From Actinomucor elegans (taxonomy: Eukaryota; Mucoromycota; Mucoromycetes; Mucorales; Mucoraceae): a stretch of 64,000 bases of DNA. Made by a program: the position numbers and the translations under genes. The stretch spans positions 1,426,001-1,490,000 of the forward strand of contig JAMSLZ010000004.1 of the NCBI GenBank assembly GCA_026027325.1, given 5' to 3'. Positions 36,337 to 46,964 of this stretch are shown one piece after another. Numbering within the stretch: the first letter of the stretch is position 1; every line of letters starts with the position of its first letter. Under the pieces are notes generated by a model. The model was not told the DNA's origin. It did no database searches and saw only the letters and a program-made list of their open reading frames with translations.

Positions 36337-38106
36337 ATGAATGCATGGGAATCTCTTCCTGTTGAGATCTTAGATCTTATATTTGACATAATTGCGGATC
36401 ACAGCATTATTTTCGGTAATGAATTTTACCAATGCCAACTTACCTGCAAAAATTGGTGTAAAGTTGCCCAAGCACGACTGTACAAATCAATTACTATTTG
36501 GGATTATGGCCAGTTTATAAACCTGTTAGAAACACTGTGTTCTTCCGAGTCCAACCTCACACAATACGTGGAAAACATCGTTATAAAGTACAGCGGTAGA
36601 TCAGCAGGAGAGCTGCTTCAGATACTCCTGATAAAATGCCCAAACATCAAAACCCTTAAAGGAAACCTGAAAATAACTAATATGGTCTTCTTCAAAGCAA
36701 TACTGCAAGCTTCTCATGAAGGAAGTTGCAAGCGTCTTCAGCATGTAATGGTGCCACGATTCTTCTCAATATCTGACCAACAGTTGTATCTCGACACAAT
36801 GTACAACCTTCGCAATAGCTTGCGCTATTTATTCCTAGACGAAAGCTACATGCCACAGCCCAACGACCCAATCCATTCACAGTTGCAAGTGTTGAATAAA
36901 CTCCCAAATCTTCGAACTATAAAAATCAAGATTAACTCTATGCAGACCTTCAGGAGGCTTGGTAAATATACTAAAAACTGTAACAATCTTGAGAAAATGG
37001 AATTGTTTTGGCGTCTTAGGATAGATACAAACAAAAATATGGCCCCAGAAGTACATTCTATAGCCACATACCCGACTGTTAAACACCTTCATCTTACGCA
37101 TATTCATATAACAAAGCAGATGCTAGAATACTTCATTCACGAATTCCCAAACCTCAACGTTTTAATAATAGACCAACCTACTGTATCAACTGGCACTTAC
37201 AATATCATTCCAAGTAGTTTGTGGGTACAGTTTCTAGTATTCTTGCAAAATACTACGAGAAAAGTATTAATCAAACAACTGTACATCGTTGACATACTTG
37301 ACACGATAATTGACTACCTCAATATGAGCAAACCGAACGTACATCTATATGTAACTCTCGATAGCCTTGTTAAGAAGTTATATGCAAATATCGAAAATGA
37401 AAGAAAACAGTCAGGCGATCTTGATATCTCAATAAAACTAACAGTTCAGCTGATACCAAGTAAAAGCAAACCCTCATTGGTAACGCTGTTGCGCAGAATA
37501 GGAAGCATCTTAAAGTCGTTAATAGTGAATCGTATTGGTTTCTATGACGTTAAACAATTAACGCCAAATGGCTCGGTCTGGGATATCATCTGTCGGCAAT
37601 GTTCCTCACTCGAGCGACTCAGATTGAATTCATTAACTGTTTTTACCTACAATATTTCACAGTTTCAAACTAACTCATCGATAAAAGATGTAACGATAAA
37701 CAAATGCAATCTTTCAGAGGAATTTTTTCCTTATCTCTCTATCCAACTTCCGTCGTTGTCTCATCTCAGTCTAATACGCTGCAACCTTACGAGTAATAAT
37801 CAGTATAATTACGCCTATCGCAACATTGTTATAAAGATGCCACATACTACTTTTGATACGTTGACTTGGGTTACTGATTTGATTATCAGAGATTCTACAT
37901 TCAATAGCATCGCCCTCAAAGTTGATACACTTGAAAGATCATACTATTATATGTATAATGAAAATAACATTGCCATTGAATTGTCTAGTGCTTCTTTCAA
38001 AAAATCGTGTAGAACAGCCGCATTGTGCTTCAATCTCCAATGTCAAGGAATTAAAAAACTCAAGCTTATTCATAATAACTATTTGTGGAAGATTGTGTTT
38101 ACATAA
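36337..38106 (+). CDS. F-box/LRR family protein, copy 1
   Basis: A single exon of 589 residues. The N-terminal F-box is LPVEILDLIFDIIADHS, then YQCQLTCKNWCKVAQARLYK, a family hallmark shared by all copies. The remainder is an irregular LRR solenoid (LLQILLIKCPNIKTLKGNLK, LEKMELFWRLRI, PTVKHLHLTHIHITKQMLEY and more). An F-box normally binds Skp1 to bring a substrate to the SCF ubiquitin ligase, and the LRR part would choose the substrate, which is unknown. The ATG lies one base after TTTCAG, a likely 3' splice site of a 5' UTR intron. By its upstream CCAATCA block and its wording (DIIADxSI) it groups with copy 5. Confidence 0.88.
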   Translation: MNAWESLPVEILDLIFDIIADHSIIFGNEFYQCQLTCKNWCKVAQARLYKSITIWDYGQFINLLETLCSSESNLTQYVENIVIKYSGRSAGELLQILLIKCPNIKTLKGNLKITNMVFFKAILQASHEGSCKRLQHVMVPRFFSISDQQLYLDTMYNLRNSLRYLFLDESYMPQPNDPIHSQLQVLNKLPNLRTIKIKINSMQTFRRLGKYTKNCNNLEKMELFWRLRIDTNKNMAPEVHSIATYPTVKHLHLTHIHITKQMLEYFIHEFPNLNVLIIDQPTVSTGTYNIIPSSLWVQFLVFLQNTTRKVLIKQLYIVDILDTIIDYLNMSKPNVHLYVTLDSLVKKLYANIENERKQSGDLDISIKLTVQLIPSKSKPSLVTLLRRIGSILKSLIVNRIGFYDVKQLTPNGSVWDIICRQCSSLERLRLNSLTVFTYNISQFQTNSSIKDVTINKCNLSEEFFPYLSIQLPSLSHLSLIRCNLTSNNQYNYAYRNIVIKMPHTTFDTLTWVTDLIIRDSTFNSIALKVDTLERSYYYMYNENNIAIELSSASFKKSCRTAALCFNLQCQGIKKLKLIHNNYLWKIVFT

Positions 38107-39615
38107 CTGTAGATATCTAAATCATTTGCAAGCTTAATGATAATAAAATAAAATTCGACCCATAATCCACGAAAGGCCTTTACACAAATTCTCATTAACT
38201 TTCTTATCGATATTTTTTACAAAGTATGATCATGTGGGTTTCTATGATTGATATTCACTAGTCTAATATCCTAGCCAAGTCGGGCTGTCGGGATGCCTTC
38301 CTGTCCCATCTTGCAATAGTGTAATGTCCTTTTTTAATGATATGAATTCCCTTTGATAGACATACTTACTGTATCCAACTTTCCAATATTTAGAAATGTT
38401 TATATTTATTTAAACTATTTCCATTAATATTGACCCATTCTACCCAACTAGAATGGCCCTCTATGGAACAGTTATTAGCAGATAGATTTTTTCATAATTA
38501 TCAGGTTGGACTTAGCAAAGGCTCTAATAGACTGACAGTCTGCCTTGAACTAATATTATTACTTGCGATAGCAAGCCAATATTCGTCCAGTATTCTAATG
38601 TGTTCTATGAAATATAATAAATTATATTTATTATGGGCACTAGAGTTAAAAAAAAAAAAAAAAAAAAAAAGTCTCAAAAGATATAAAAAGGCCATTATGA
38701 ACAAGGAATATTAATTATATACAACATTTGAGAGATATAAGTCGAGAGATCAAGAGATGACTGGACCTACATTTACTGAAATATATGTATTTTAATACTA
38801 ATCATCATTAGAATAATATATTCGCAGTATTGCAGCTTCAAAGAGATTCAATGGATTCTTCAGCTTACCTTTATTAAAGACTATTGATCAGATACGATAT
38901 TTGGCCGAGATCTGTCCAGAGATCTGGAGAGGGTAAAAATCTGAAAAGACTTCCAAAAAGCAAGGAAAATCCTTTAGTTTCATCTTCAAGCCTCGTCTAA
39001 TGTTTGAGAGAGACAAATTTTTTTTTTAATATATACATAGTTTGTATCTAGATAATATACGTCTGTTAAACCTAAAGAAATATCAGAATACTTTGAGGCT
39101 ACTTTTATCGTCAAAAACATACATGTTCGTTTATTATACTTCGAAAAGGCATAAACGTCAATTTCTCACTAGCAGATACTTCATGAATTTTCATAAATAC
39201 GTGGCTAAATATTGGTCACTCAATGTTCCGATTCGATCGTCTACAAATTTTGATAATGTACTTTATGATTACAGCTACTAAAAATTGGCTTAAACGCAAC
39301 GATATTAAAGAATGGGTCGCAGACATCTATGTTTAAATTGCCATATACTAACGCGTTGTATAAATTACTTTGTACAACGAAGCTAGCGGATATGTAATCT
39401 CTATCACCAGGAATACACCTTTTGATCTAAGAACGTCTCGGGAAGAGAACCATAGTACCAAGCTAGCAGTTCGTGTTTGTATTGATATCTTGTCTTTTGT
39501 TTTCATGTGTTGAATCTTTGAGCTACTTTGACGTATTTTGGCATATCAAAAATTTATATGTGCAGGTGCAATATTTATGGCGTAAAGACTTTTAGATAGA
39601 ACAAGGCTCTTTTTA
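38107..39615. other. Intergenic flank between copies 1 and 2
   Basis: AT-rich with an A run (about 38647-38670). The tract near 39230-39290 (CTACAAATTTTGATAATGTACTTTATGATTACAGC in part) is repeated at 51873-51910 before copy 4. No separate gene was found; short open frames look like flank sequence. Confidence 0.5.
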
Positions 39616-40153
39616 CTCTTTATTTTAATAAGATAGACCACTTCATGGTAAAATAAGATGAGATGAGATTTCATATCCATGGTTAATCTAACGAATTACC
39701 AAGGATAAGTTGCGTTTACACATACAATAGTCCTCTTTGAGCTATTTGTTATTTTACGAGGCCTATTGGACGACAATAATGGCCGTGTTTCAGATACGGA
39801 ATCGATGAAAACTATTTTCAGTATGGCATTTGATCTATTATAAACATAACAAATACATAGGGAATTCTCGGATTACAGCTTTATGGTATTTGTCTATTCA
39901 ATAAGGTGTTATATTAGACAGTAAGGGAAATACGACAGCAGGCACATAGTCTATAGGCGTTGATTAGCAGGCAAGAGGATGGTGCATCTGTAAATGCGAT
40001 AATATACCTTATATCAAAGCTCTTGAGTATTTGAGTTGGAGAAAAAAAAAGTTGAAGTTTTTGGTTAAACGGTGGTGAATAGAAATCTTTCTATGAAATG
40101 AATTCAGAAATATTACGTACTGAGTAGATGCGTATATTGGAAAGTATCAATCC

Positions 40154-40182
40154 AAAACGGCCGTTTTGTCTTTTCACAAATA
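40154..40182 (+). promoter_or_regulatory. Class B promoter block of F-box copy 2 (AAAACGGCCGTTTT palindrome)
   Basis: A perfect 14-bp palindrome AAAACGGCCGTTTT (40154-40167) followed by GTCTTTTCACAAATA. It sits 205-230 bp before the start codon. The same block is present before copy 3 (inverted) and, imperfectly, before copy 4 (52394). CGG/CCG half-sites are typical of Zn2Cys6 factors; that such a factor binds here is inference. Confidence 0.5.
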
Positions 40183-40386
40183 AAAATGCACCTTAAATGA
40201 GAAGTTCGCGTTACATGTGGCTTCCGATTGCGAAAACATGAAACAAGGCGCAATACAAATAGTAACTGACGGCTCCATGCTTTTATTTCGCTTTTATCAA
40301 CAACAACTCCCTTCTGTCATGTATGTTTAAATAACAGGCTAGCCTACTTATTACTCATTATTTCAAATCACTGACATCTTTTCAGA

Positions 40387-42162
40387 ATGAATAACTGGAA
40401 ATATCTCCCTGTCGAGATCTTGAATCTTGTGTTTGATGGAATCACTAGTTCCAGTTCCAATGCCGCTAAAGATTTTTATCAATGCCAGCTTACCTGTAAA
40501 AATTGGAGTGAACCTGCTCAAAGACGCTTGTACGAATCAATTTCTATTAGATGTCATATAACCTTTATGAAGTTATTCGCTACAGTGCGCTTTTCGGACT
40601 TCTACGCCGCACAATTCTTAAAAGAGATAACTTATCATGGTCGGGATGCACCAGATATAGAGTTTCTTCACCTACTTCTACTAAGTTGTCCAAACATCGA
40701 AAAGCTTTATTGCGATAATGAAGACTACTATATCCGTTTCTTTGAGCAAATACGACTTGCTTATGAAAGAGGAGCCTGTAAGCGTATTCAATATGTGGAT
40801 GGTGGTTCAGGGAAAAGGCCAACATCATATTATCAAATGTACCTGGACACTATGTACTGCCTTCGTAACAGCTTGCACGACTTATCTATTATGGACAACT
40901 TCAAGGTGCAACCCCATACGACTCATTCACCACTGCAAACGTTGAATGAATTCTCTGCTCTGCGCACTTTAAATATCAAGATCAGCTGTATGAAAGCTTT
41001 TTACTTTATTGGCAAATATACTGAAAACTGTCGTAAACTCGAGAAATTGCAATTACACTGGCGCCTCAATATCAATACATACGAAGATATAGCCGCAGAC
41101 GTACACTCTTTAATTAGATGTCCGACTATTCAACACCTCCACCTTAGTTTGCCTTTAACTAAAAAGGCTTTAGAATTTATCATACATGCATTTCCAAATC
41201 TTGATGTTTTGATAGCATCCTTTCATGTATTAGGACACTCTACCAATACAATTCCAAATAGCTTGTGGGTAAATTTCTTAGATTTCTTGCAAAATACCAA
41301 GAGAATAGTAGCGGTTGAACGGATATTCATTGATGACATACCTGGTGTGTTAACTGATTATTTCAATAGAAGAAAAGTGGACGCTCGTCTACTTATATCT
41401 CACTCTAATTATTTCAGCGTACCATGCTTAAAGATCATAAAGGACAAAGCACATACTGGCCATGGAGATATATCTATAGAAGTGCAGCTTTTGATGGTGC
41501 AAAATAGAAATGAATTTATATTTTTCACACTGCTACACAGGATAGGAAGTTTTTTTAATTCATTAATATTTGAAGCTATACCTCATCATGTTTGTGGATT
41601 TGAATTAGATGGTGCAGCCTTGGATGTTATCTGTCAGAAATGCACCTCACTAGAATATCTCAAATTAATATCTACGACCATTACGGGAAGTACATTGCAG
41701 CTACAGCAAACAAATACATCAATTAGGAATATAACGATGGAATATTGTGATATTTCGCACGAACTGTTTCCAGCACTCTCTATTCGGTTGCCATTATTAT
41801 CCAATCTCAGTCTAAAGCATTGCGGCATTATGAATAGTGATAAAACCTACCTTGGAGAAGATTATAATACCTTAATTAACATGCCGAATACAAGTTTTAA
41901 CACCTTGTCTTGGACTGATTATTATCCCAGATATTCGAAGTTTAAATTCAAAAGAGCCATCATCAGAATTGATATCTCATCAATAACATATTTATATATC
42001 GGTAAAAAAGATGGAAGTATCACTAGAAGATCTATTGAGCCTTTCCAAAAATTCTGGAAATATAAAAGAGAATCTGCCCTCCATATCCGATGTCAAGATA
42101 TCAAGAAACTCAATGTCATTTATGATAATTATTCATGGGAGATTGTATTTACAGAACTGTAG
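40387..42162 (+). CDS. F-box/LRR family protein, copy 2
   Basis: A single exon of 591 residues, starting MNNWKYLPVEILNLVFDGIT right after TTTTCAGA. F-box at about residues 5-50 (YQCQLTCKNWSEPAQRRLYE), then LRR-like repeats to the end (for example LLLLSCPNIEKLYC, CRKLEKLQLHW, PTIQHLHLSLPLTKK, CTSLEYLKLIST). It is the near twin of copy 3 on the opposite strand. By hand count the pair differs at 4 of the first 310 residues, 43 of residues 311-419, about 21 of residues 420-527, and none of the last 64. So the likely target-binding surface changed while the ends stayed the same. The presumed role is an SCF substrate receptor; the target is unknown. Confidence 0.88.
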   Translation: MNNWKYLPVEILNLVFDGITSSSSNAAKDFYQCQLTCKNWSEPAQRRLYESISIRCHITFMKLFATVRFSDFYAAQFLKEITYHGRDAPDIEFLHLLLLSCPNIEKLYCDNEDYYIRFFEQIRLAYERGACKRIQYVDGGSGKRPTSYYQMYLDTMYCLRNSLHDLSIMDNFKVQPHTTHSPLQTLNEFSALRTLNIKISCMKAFYFIGKYTENCRKLEKLQLHWRLNINTYEDIAADVHSLIRCPTIQHLHLSLPLTKKALEFIIHAFPNLDVLIASFHVLGHSTNTIPNSLWVNFLDFLQNTKRIVAVERIFIDDIPGVLTDYFNRRKVDARLLISHSNYFSVPCLKIIKDKAHTGHGDISIEVQLLMVQNRNEFIFFTLLHRIGSFFNSLIFEAIPHHVCGFELDGAALDVICQKCTSLEYLKLISTTITGSTLQLQQTNTSIRNITMEYCDISHELFPALSIRLPLLSNLSLKHCGIMNSDKTYLGEDYNTLINMPNTSFNTLSWTDYYPRYSKFKFKRAIIRIDISSITYLYIGKKDGSITRRSIEPFQKFWKYKRESALHIRCQDIKKLNVIYDNYSWEIVFTEL

Positions 42163-42497
42163 ATATCAAGCACTTGCAAATTTAATGACCATCCTGATAA
42201 TAAAATTCTACTTTCGCTCAAACTCCTTATAAAAGTTCTCATTTTATTTCCTAGTTTATCGACCTTTTCATATATACTCAAATAAACTTTTTTTACGCTT
42301 AATATCTATCTAATCCCAGCAGAGGCATAGGTAATTTTTGGAATTCCAACTTGGTTCATGTTTTAAAATGTTTGGTACCTTCTCCACTAATATATATAAT
42401 GACTAATAGACACATCCGCCGGCTTTATCTTTTGCGTATCTGAATATAAGCCTGAGCACTCTTTATCTCTTTCTATAGTTGACTCATTTTACCAAGA

Positions 42498-42808
42498 CAA
42501 GGTTTGTCAGGCTAAATGACCTTGTTCCAATCATTAATGGTCCAGTTAATCTTGGTTGGAGTTCAAGTTCTTATAAATTAATTATGATAATTAAGTTAAG
42601 GTTCCTTAGTAAGTTGGTAAGATATAAAATCTTTTATCTTTAAGCGCATTGATGACAATTGGCAAGCTAACTTTTCTGCCTATCGTTTTGACTAACGTTT
42701 GCTGATGAACTACATATGGATCGTAAGAATTCTTTCGAGCTATGTAGGCATGTAAACATGTGTTTTGGGGAGAATGTATTTTAGGGCTTTCTAGCTGAGA
42801 CCGGATAG
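42498..42808 (-). mobile_element. Tc1/mariner transposase remnant, 3' part (interrupted by LINE)
   Basis: Read on the minus strand directly after the LINE target site, frame pieces include RSQLESPKIHSP, then VVHQQTLVKTIGRKVS and VINALKDKRF, like the second helix-turn-helix of Tc1 transposases. After several stops comes WTINDWNKVI, a stop and PD, the diagnostic block that precedes the first catalytic Asp (normally SDE). The sequence then runs straight into the left F-box arm, so the rest of the catalytic domain is missing. It is the continuation of 48281-48604. Confidence 0.7.
42797..42808. repeat. Target-site duplication of the LINE, 3' copy
   Basis: GAGACCGGATAG immediately before the T10 run (poly-A tail of the LINE on the minus strand). 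The partner GAGACTGGATAG is at 48281-48292, with one mismatch in 12. Confidence 0.75.
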
Positions 42809-42839
42809 TTTTTTTTTTATGGAGGCAAGCCCATATTTA

Positions 42840-45800
42840 TTAGGTGACGAATAAATCTAGCCACAGTGATTGTTTTTGATTTTTTAAATTTTTTCTATGT
42901 AAAGAGTTTGTTTTATATGAATGGAGTTGGTCAACAAGGTTAGATATGAAAATGTGGAAGCGGTAGCGAAGTTGTATTAGATGCTCTTGTAAGGAACGTG
43001 AATAAGAGAGTAGACTTGAAAAAATGCTGATAAAAGGAGAAATGGTACATTTGAGTATATCAGTGACCAGTGACAACTAGACCCCAAGTAGACAGGCACC
43101 AATAATAGTACCAGGATCTAATTGAACTACATGGGGGAGAAGGGGAAGGAATTCGAGACGAAGAAGAGCTGCTACAATATTATTTAATGAAAAAGAAGGG
43201 TGTTCCAAAGTATTGGTACTAACAAGCAGTCCATACCTCCAGTTTCATGGGACAGTCAAAGAGGAAGTGATCAAACGTATCCTCAGACTCAAGGCAAATC
43301 AGGCAAGAAGCAGACACAAAATATCCTGGGCTAATGCGATACAGTAGTGAATAATAGGGAAACATCCTGTGTAATAAACGATACCAAACATTTCGGCATG
43401 TTGAAACTAAAGGTAAATGTCAAAAGCGAGACCAAGATAAGGAAGCCAGATGTGGATGACGCTTAGAAGTAGGAGGTAGACAGAGGACTCGGTAAGCTCC
43501 GGATATAAGACCTCCAGAAGTAGCTGGATCAATGAGTGATAGCGAGGATAGTAATGGAGTAGCGTCAATACGTGGGTGCAATACCGAAAAGAAAGGATGG
43601 GGACCAATTGGGGCGTAAACCGGTGGGATGAAGGGCCAGCTGATCAGTTCGGATTAGTTCGAGAAAATGTTTGACAAGTTGAGGATGGACAGTGATTTCA
43701 CTAGGACGTTTATGTCTTGGACTGATTTTGTTGATATCGAGTAAATAAATTTCTGAGCAACGAAGAGTTTTAAGTGTTCGAGACAGGTTGACTTGTGGAT
43801 TGTCTAAAAACACGGCGGAGAGAGGCAGGCTTAAACAGGTATGGGCGTTAACTACCACACGCTAGAAATGATGTGGTATACGATCAACGGCAGAGAAGAG
43901 CAATGATAGGGAGTTTTGTGGATCACGTAGTTTTGGGGGTCTGAAATCTCTAAAGACAAAAGCTAAGCGACTACCAAACTTTGGACAGTCAAACGAATCA
44001 ATGGAACCATCGTTGAATAGGTGATGGGTTAAAAAGTGCGTTATCCGAAAGAGAATAATAGATTGCGCAATAGAAGGACAAGACCAATATGAAGAGGCAA
44101 ATTTACTACTTAATGGTAACTGGAGTAGAGGAAGTATCCAACGAAACTGTAACGCGCCTTGTTGAATTTGAGGATTAAGTACTCCTAGGCCACCCTTAAA
44201 GCGCGACTGGCACATTGATGCAATACCAATATGTGGAAACTCGCGGTAAGAGAGAAAAGAAGGCATGATGGGCTTGAGTTTAGAGAATAATGACAAAGGA
44301 ACGGAAGTGACGCATAGTACATGCCATAACTTGGATAATATGAGCGTATCGAGAATGGTGACCCGTCCATGGATAGACAAAGACTGCTGAGAGTGAGTAT
44401 TGCATGCATTTCGTATTTTATCTAAAAGAGCATTGAGGTACGAATCTCTTTGTTTAGTTGATGAATATAGTGAAAATCCTAGGTATGTAAGAGGACCAGA
44501 AGCTGCACAATCATGCTATTGACCTATAAAATGAAATAGCAGTTGAGAGCTCCAGAGAGACAAGTTCAGAATAGGGTTTCCGGAAAGAGAAAGAGCCTGA
44601 GTCTTGTGTAGGTTAACCTGGGCATTAGAGGCCCATGAGTATCTATGCAAATGGGTTTGGAGGACTTCCAGATCTGAAGGATCGTTAAGTAGAAAAATAA
44701 CATCATCTGCATAAACCAAAAGTTTAACATCCTCAGGGGGATCAGGGCTGTTAACCAATGGGTGCCTAGGAGCTGAAGGTAGTGAGAATTCAGAGAAAGA
44801 AGGGTCAGCCAAAATACCACGTAAAAAGAGATCAAATGCCAGATTAAACAACACTGGTGAGATGGGGTCTCCTTGACCTAGTCCTCTTAACTGAGGAACC
44901 GAATCAGATAGAAAACCATCGACATTCAACCTCAATGAGGTGCCAAAGAATAAACCCAAGATGCTATCTACTAGAATAGATAGAAAACCAAAATGCAGTA
45001 ATACCTGTTCCAAATACTTTTGGTGGGCACGATCATATTCTTTCTCTTGATCCAAGAGAAGTCCAATGACTGAAGATCTAGTGTTGCGAGTATGTTCCAT
45101 AACTAATTTCATCAGAAAGCCATTACCAGCAATAAAGCGTCCTCGAACAAAGTCTGTTTGATAGGGATTGATTAATGACTCCACGCAACTAGTAACTCCA
45201 GTGTTGAGGATTCTAACGAAAACCTTAGCATCAGCATTGATAAGAGAAATAGGGCGATAGTTCCGAAGATCTGATAAAGCGCCTTTCTTTGGTAATAGCG
45301 AGACACATGTAACCTGTCAAGATGGGGGGGGGGAAATGCCATAGGAAAGTGCATCATTGAAGACTACAAGAGTGATTTCACGACAATCAGGATGATTGAT
45401 GATTAGTTGAAGTGTTTCATATGGTAGGCCATCTTCACCAGGGTTACTTTTTGATGGGCATCGTGCGACGCCTTTGAGCAAGTCATCAAAGGTAAAAGGA
45501 GCTTTAAGAAAAGCCTGATCTTCTAGATGACAAGCATAGTGAATATGGTATATTTCTAGTAAGTCATCAATGGCAGATTGATCGATATCATTTGTAGAGT
45601 ATAATTTGCTGTAAAAGGTTGAGGGAGCATCTAATATATCTTCTTTAGACGTACTCAAAACACCAGTTCGAGGATGAATCAGCAGAGGGATGAGATGGCT
45701 GGTTGATCTCTGTTGAACTGTCCGTTTTAAATATTCAGCTGAGATCTCACCCAGCTCACACCAGTGGATACCAGCTCTAAGAGTAAGAGTTTCAGCACGA

Positions 45801-46951
45801 TACTGTTGTATTGAGACCAATTGTCCTTCAACCATCTGGAGTAATGGCTGAATATCTTTGATACGATTCAGGATACGGGAAAGTTGAGATAATAGTCCAG
45901 TATGTTTCAAATGAAGCAGTTTTTCGGCACGAGCAAGTGTGTAGGCTTTCTTTCGTGAATAAGGCTGTGCAATATATTTGGTAGTAGCTTTTAAATCTTC
46001 CCATTTCAAAGATGTAGGATAACCTGGTGCAAAACCAGCTATAGTTCGTGAAAGGGCAACATGAAGACGATAATAAAAGACAGGATCAGAAGCTAGCTTG
46101 GGCTAGGCGCGTCAAAGCCCTTTACCAACTTTTTGGTTAAATTAACCGTAATCTTTGGGGGAAAGATGGAGACGAACTTGTGCAAGAAGATGAGCAATCC
46201 AGACTGGGGTAATATATTACTTGACTTGTCGTTCTAAATACGTACAGGTCTCGGGAAAGAAAGATATAATCAATGCTAGGCCGTTGGTTGCCTTGAATGA
46301 AGGTTATTGGTGCTGATTCGTTGGTAGGAGTCACTCCGTTAATAAAGGAGTGTGCTAGGTAATCTAGCCTAACTTTTGGTGCTTGGATACGGCAGCCGCT
46401 GAGCAGTGGTGAATAATTCAAGTTTCCCAGGAGGATGTACCGGGAGGGGTTATTCGGCAATAATGGTGAATAATTTAGATGAAACATTATATCTTTCAAA
46501 AAGGCGAATCTTTCTTGTGAGTTAGCAAGCGCATAAACCACTGTTACTGTTATTGAGTCGAATAGTTCAGAACTATAACTGACATTAGTAGTGATAACAC
46601 GACCACAGTCACTATAATGGGTATTGGAAAAGGGTAAAGCTAGAGAAAAAGAAACAATACCGCAGTGAGGAGACCAAATGCTGTCAGATGCCTGAAATTG
46701 AGTATGGAATAAAGATTCTTGTTCAGGTGTTTTGGCATGAGTTTCCTGTAGAGTAAGAATATGGAGCTTTTTAGTATGGAGATAACGAATGAATTCAGCA
46801 TTGGTAGTTGAGTCCGTTAATTTTGGACGCAAACTGCGAAGGAAGTACCAGAAAGAGAGCTTGCATCAGAAGAGGTAACCGGAATAGAGGGGCACATATC
46901 CGAAGATATACTGTCTGTATTATTATAAGCCGAGCGAGGATTTAAATCCAT
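42840..46951 (-). pseudogene. LINE ORF2: endonuclease, reverse transcriptase, C-terminal zinc motif
   Basis: The ATG at 46951 lies 14 bases after the ORF1 stop. The endonuclease (46832-46137) has ILTLQETHA but reads LLGNLNYSP where APE enzymes have GDxN, so a catalytic Asp seems replaced by Asn. The reverse transcriptase shows LLLDQEKEYDRAH (motif A), LRGLGQGDPISPVLFNLAFD (motif B) and LLVYADDVIFLL (motif C, about 44700-44730). Near 43240-43310 the frame gives CLICLESEDTFDHFLFDC, a zf-RVT type C-x2-C..H..C motif. Frames shift or stop near 46830, 46137, 45325 (a G9 run), 45180, 44516, 43862 and 43600. The terminal segment ends at a TAA at 42840. A full-length form would be about 1370 codons. 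Confidence 0.85.
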
Positions 46952-46964
46952 AATATTATATGTC

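Larger units (their letters stand above)
39616..42497 (+). repeat. Left arm of a 2.87-kb inverted repeat carrying F-box copy 2
   Basis: Matches the reverse complement of 48940-51818 from the outer word CTCTTTATTTTAATAAG (39616) to about TCTATAGTTGACT (42484), with scattered single differences in both flanks but many within the LRR-coding middle. Both arms include the promoter, the whole gene and about 320 bp of 3' flank. The inner edge joins directly to the transposase remnant. Confidence 0.85.

Noticed and set aside
38430..38714. 94-residue plus-strand frame ending in poly-Lys
   Set aside because: Made of duplicated F-box flank and an A run; similar flank elsewhere is not open.
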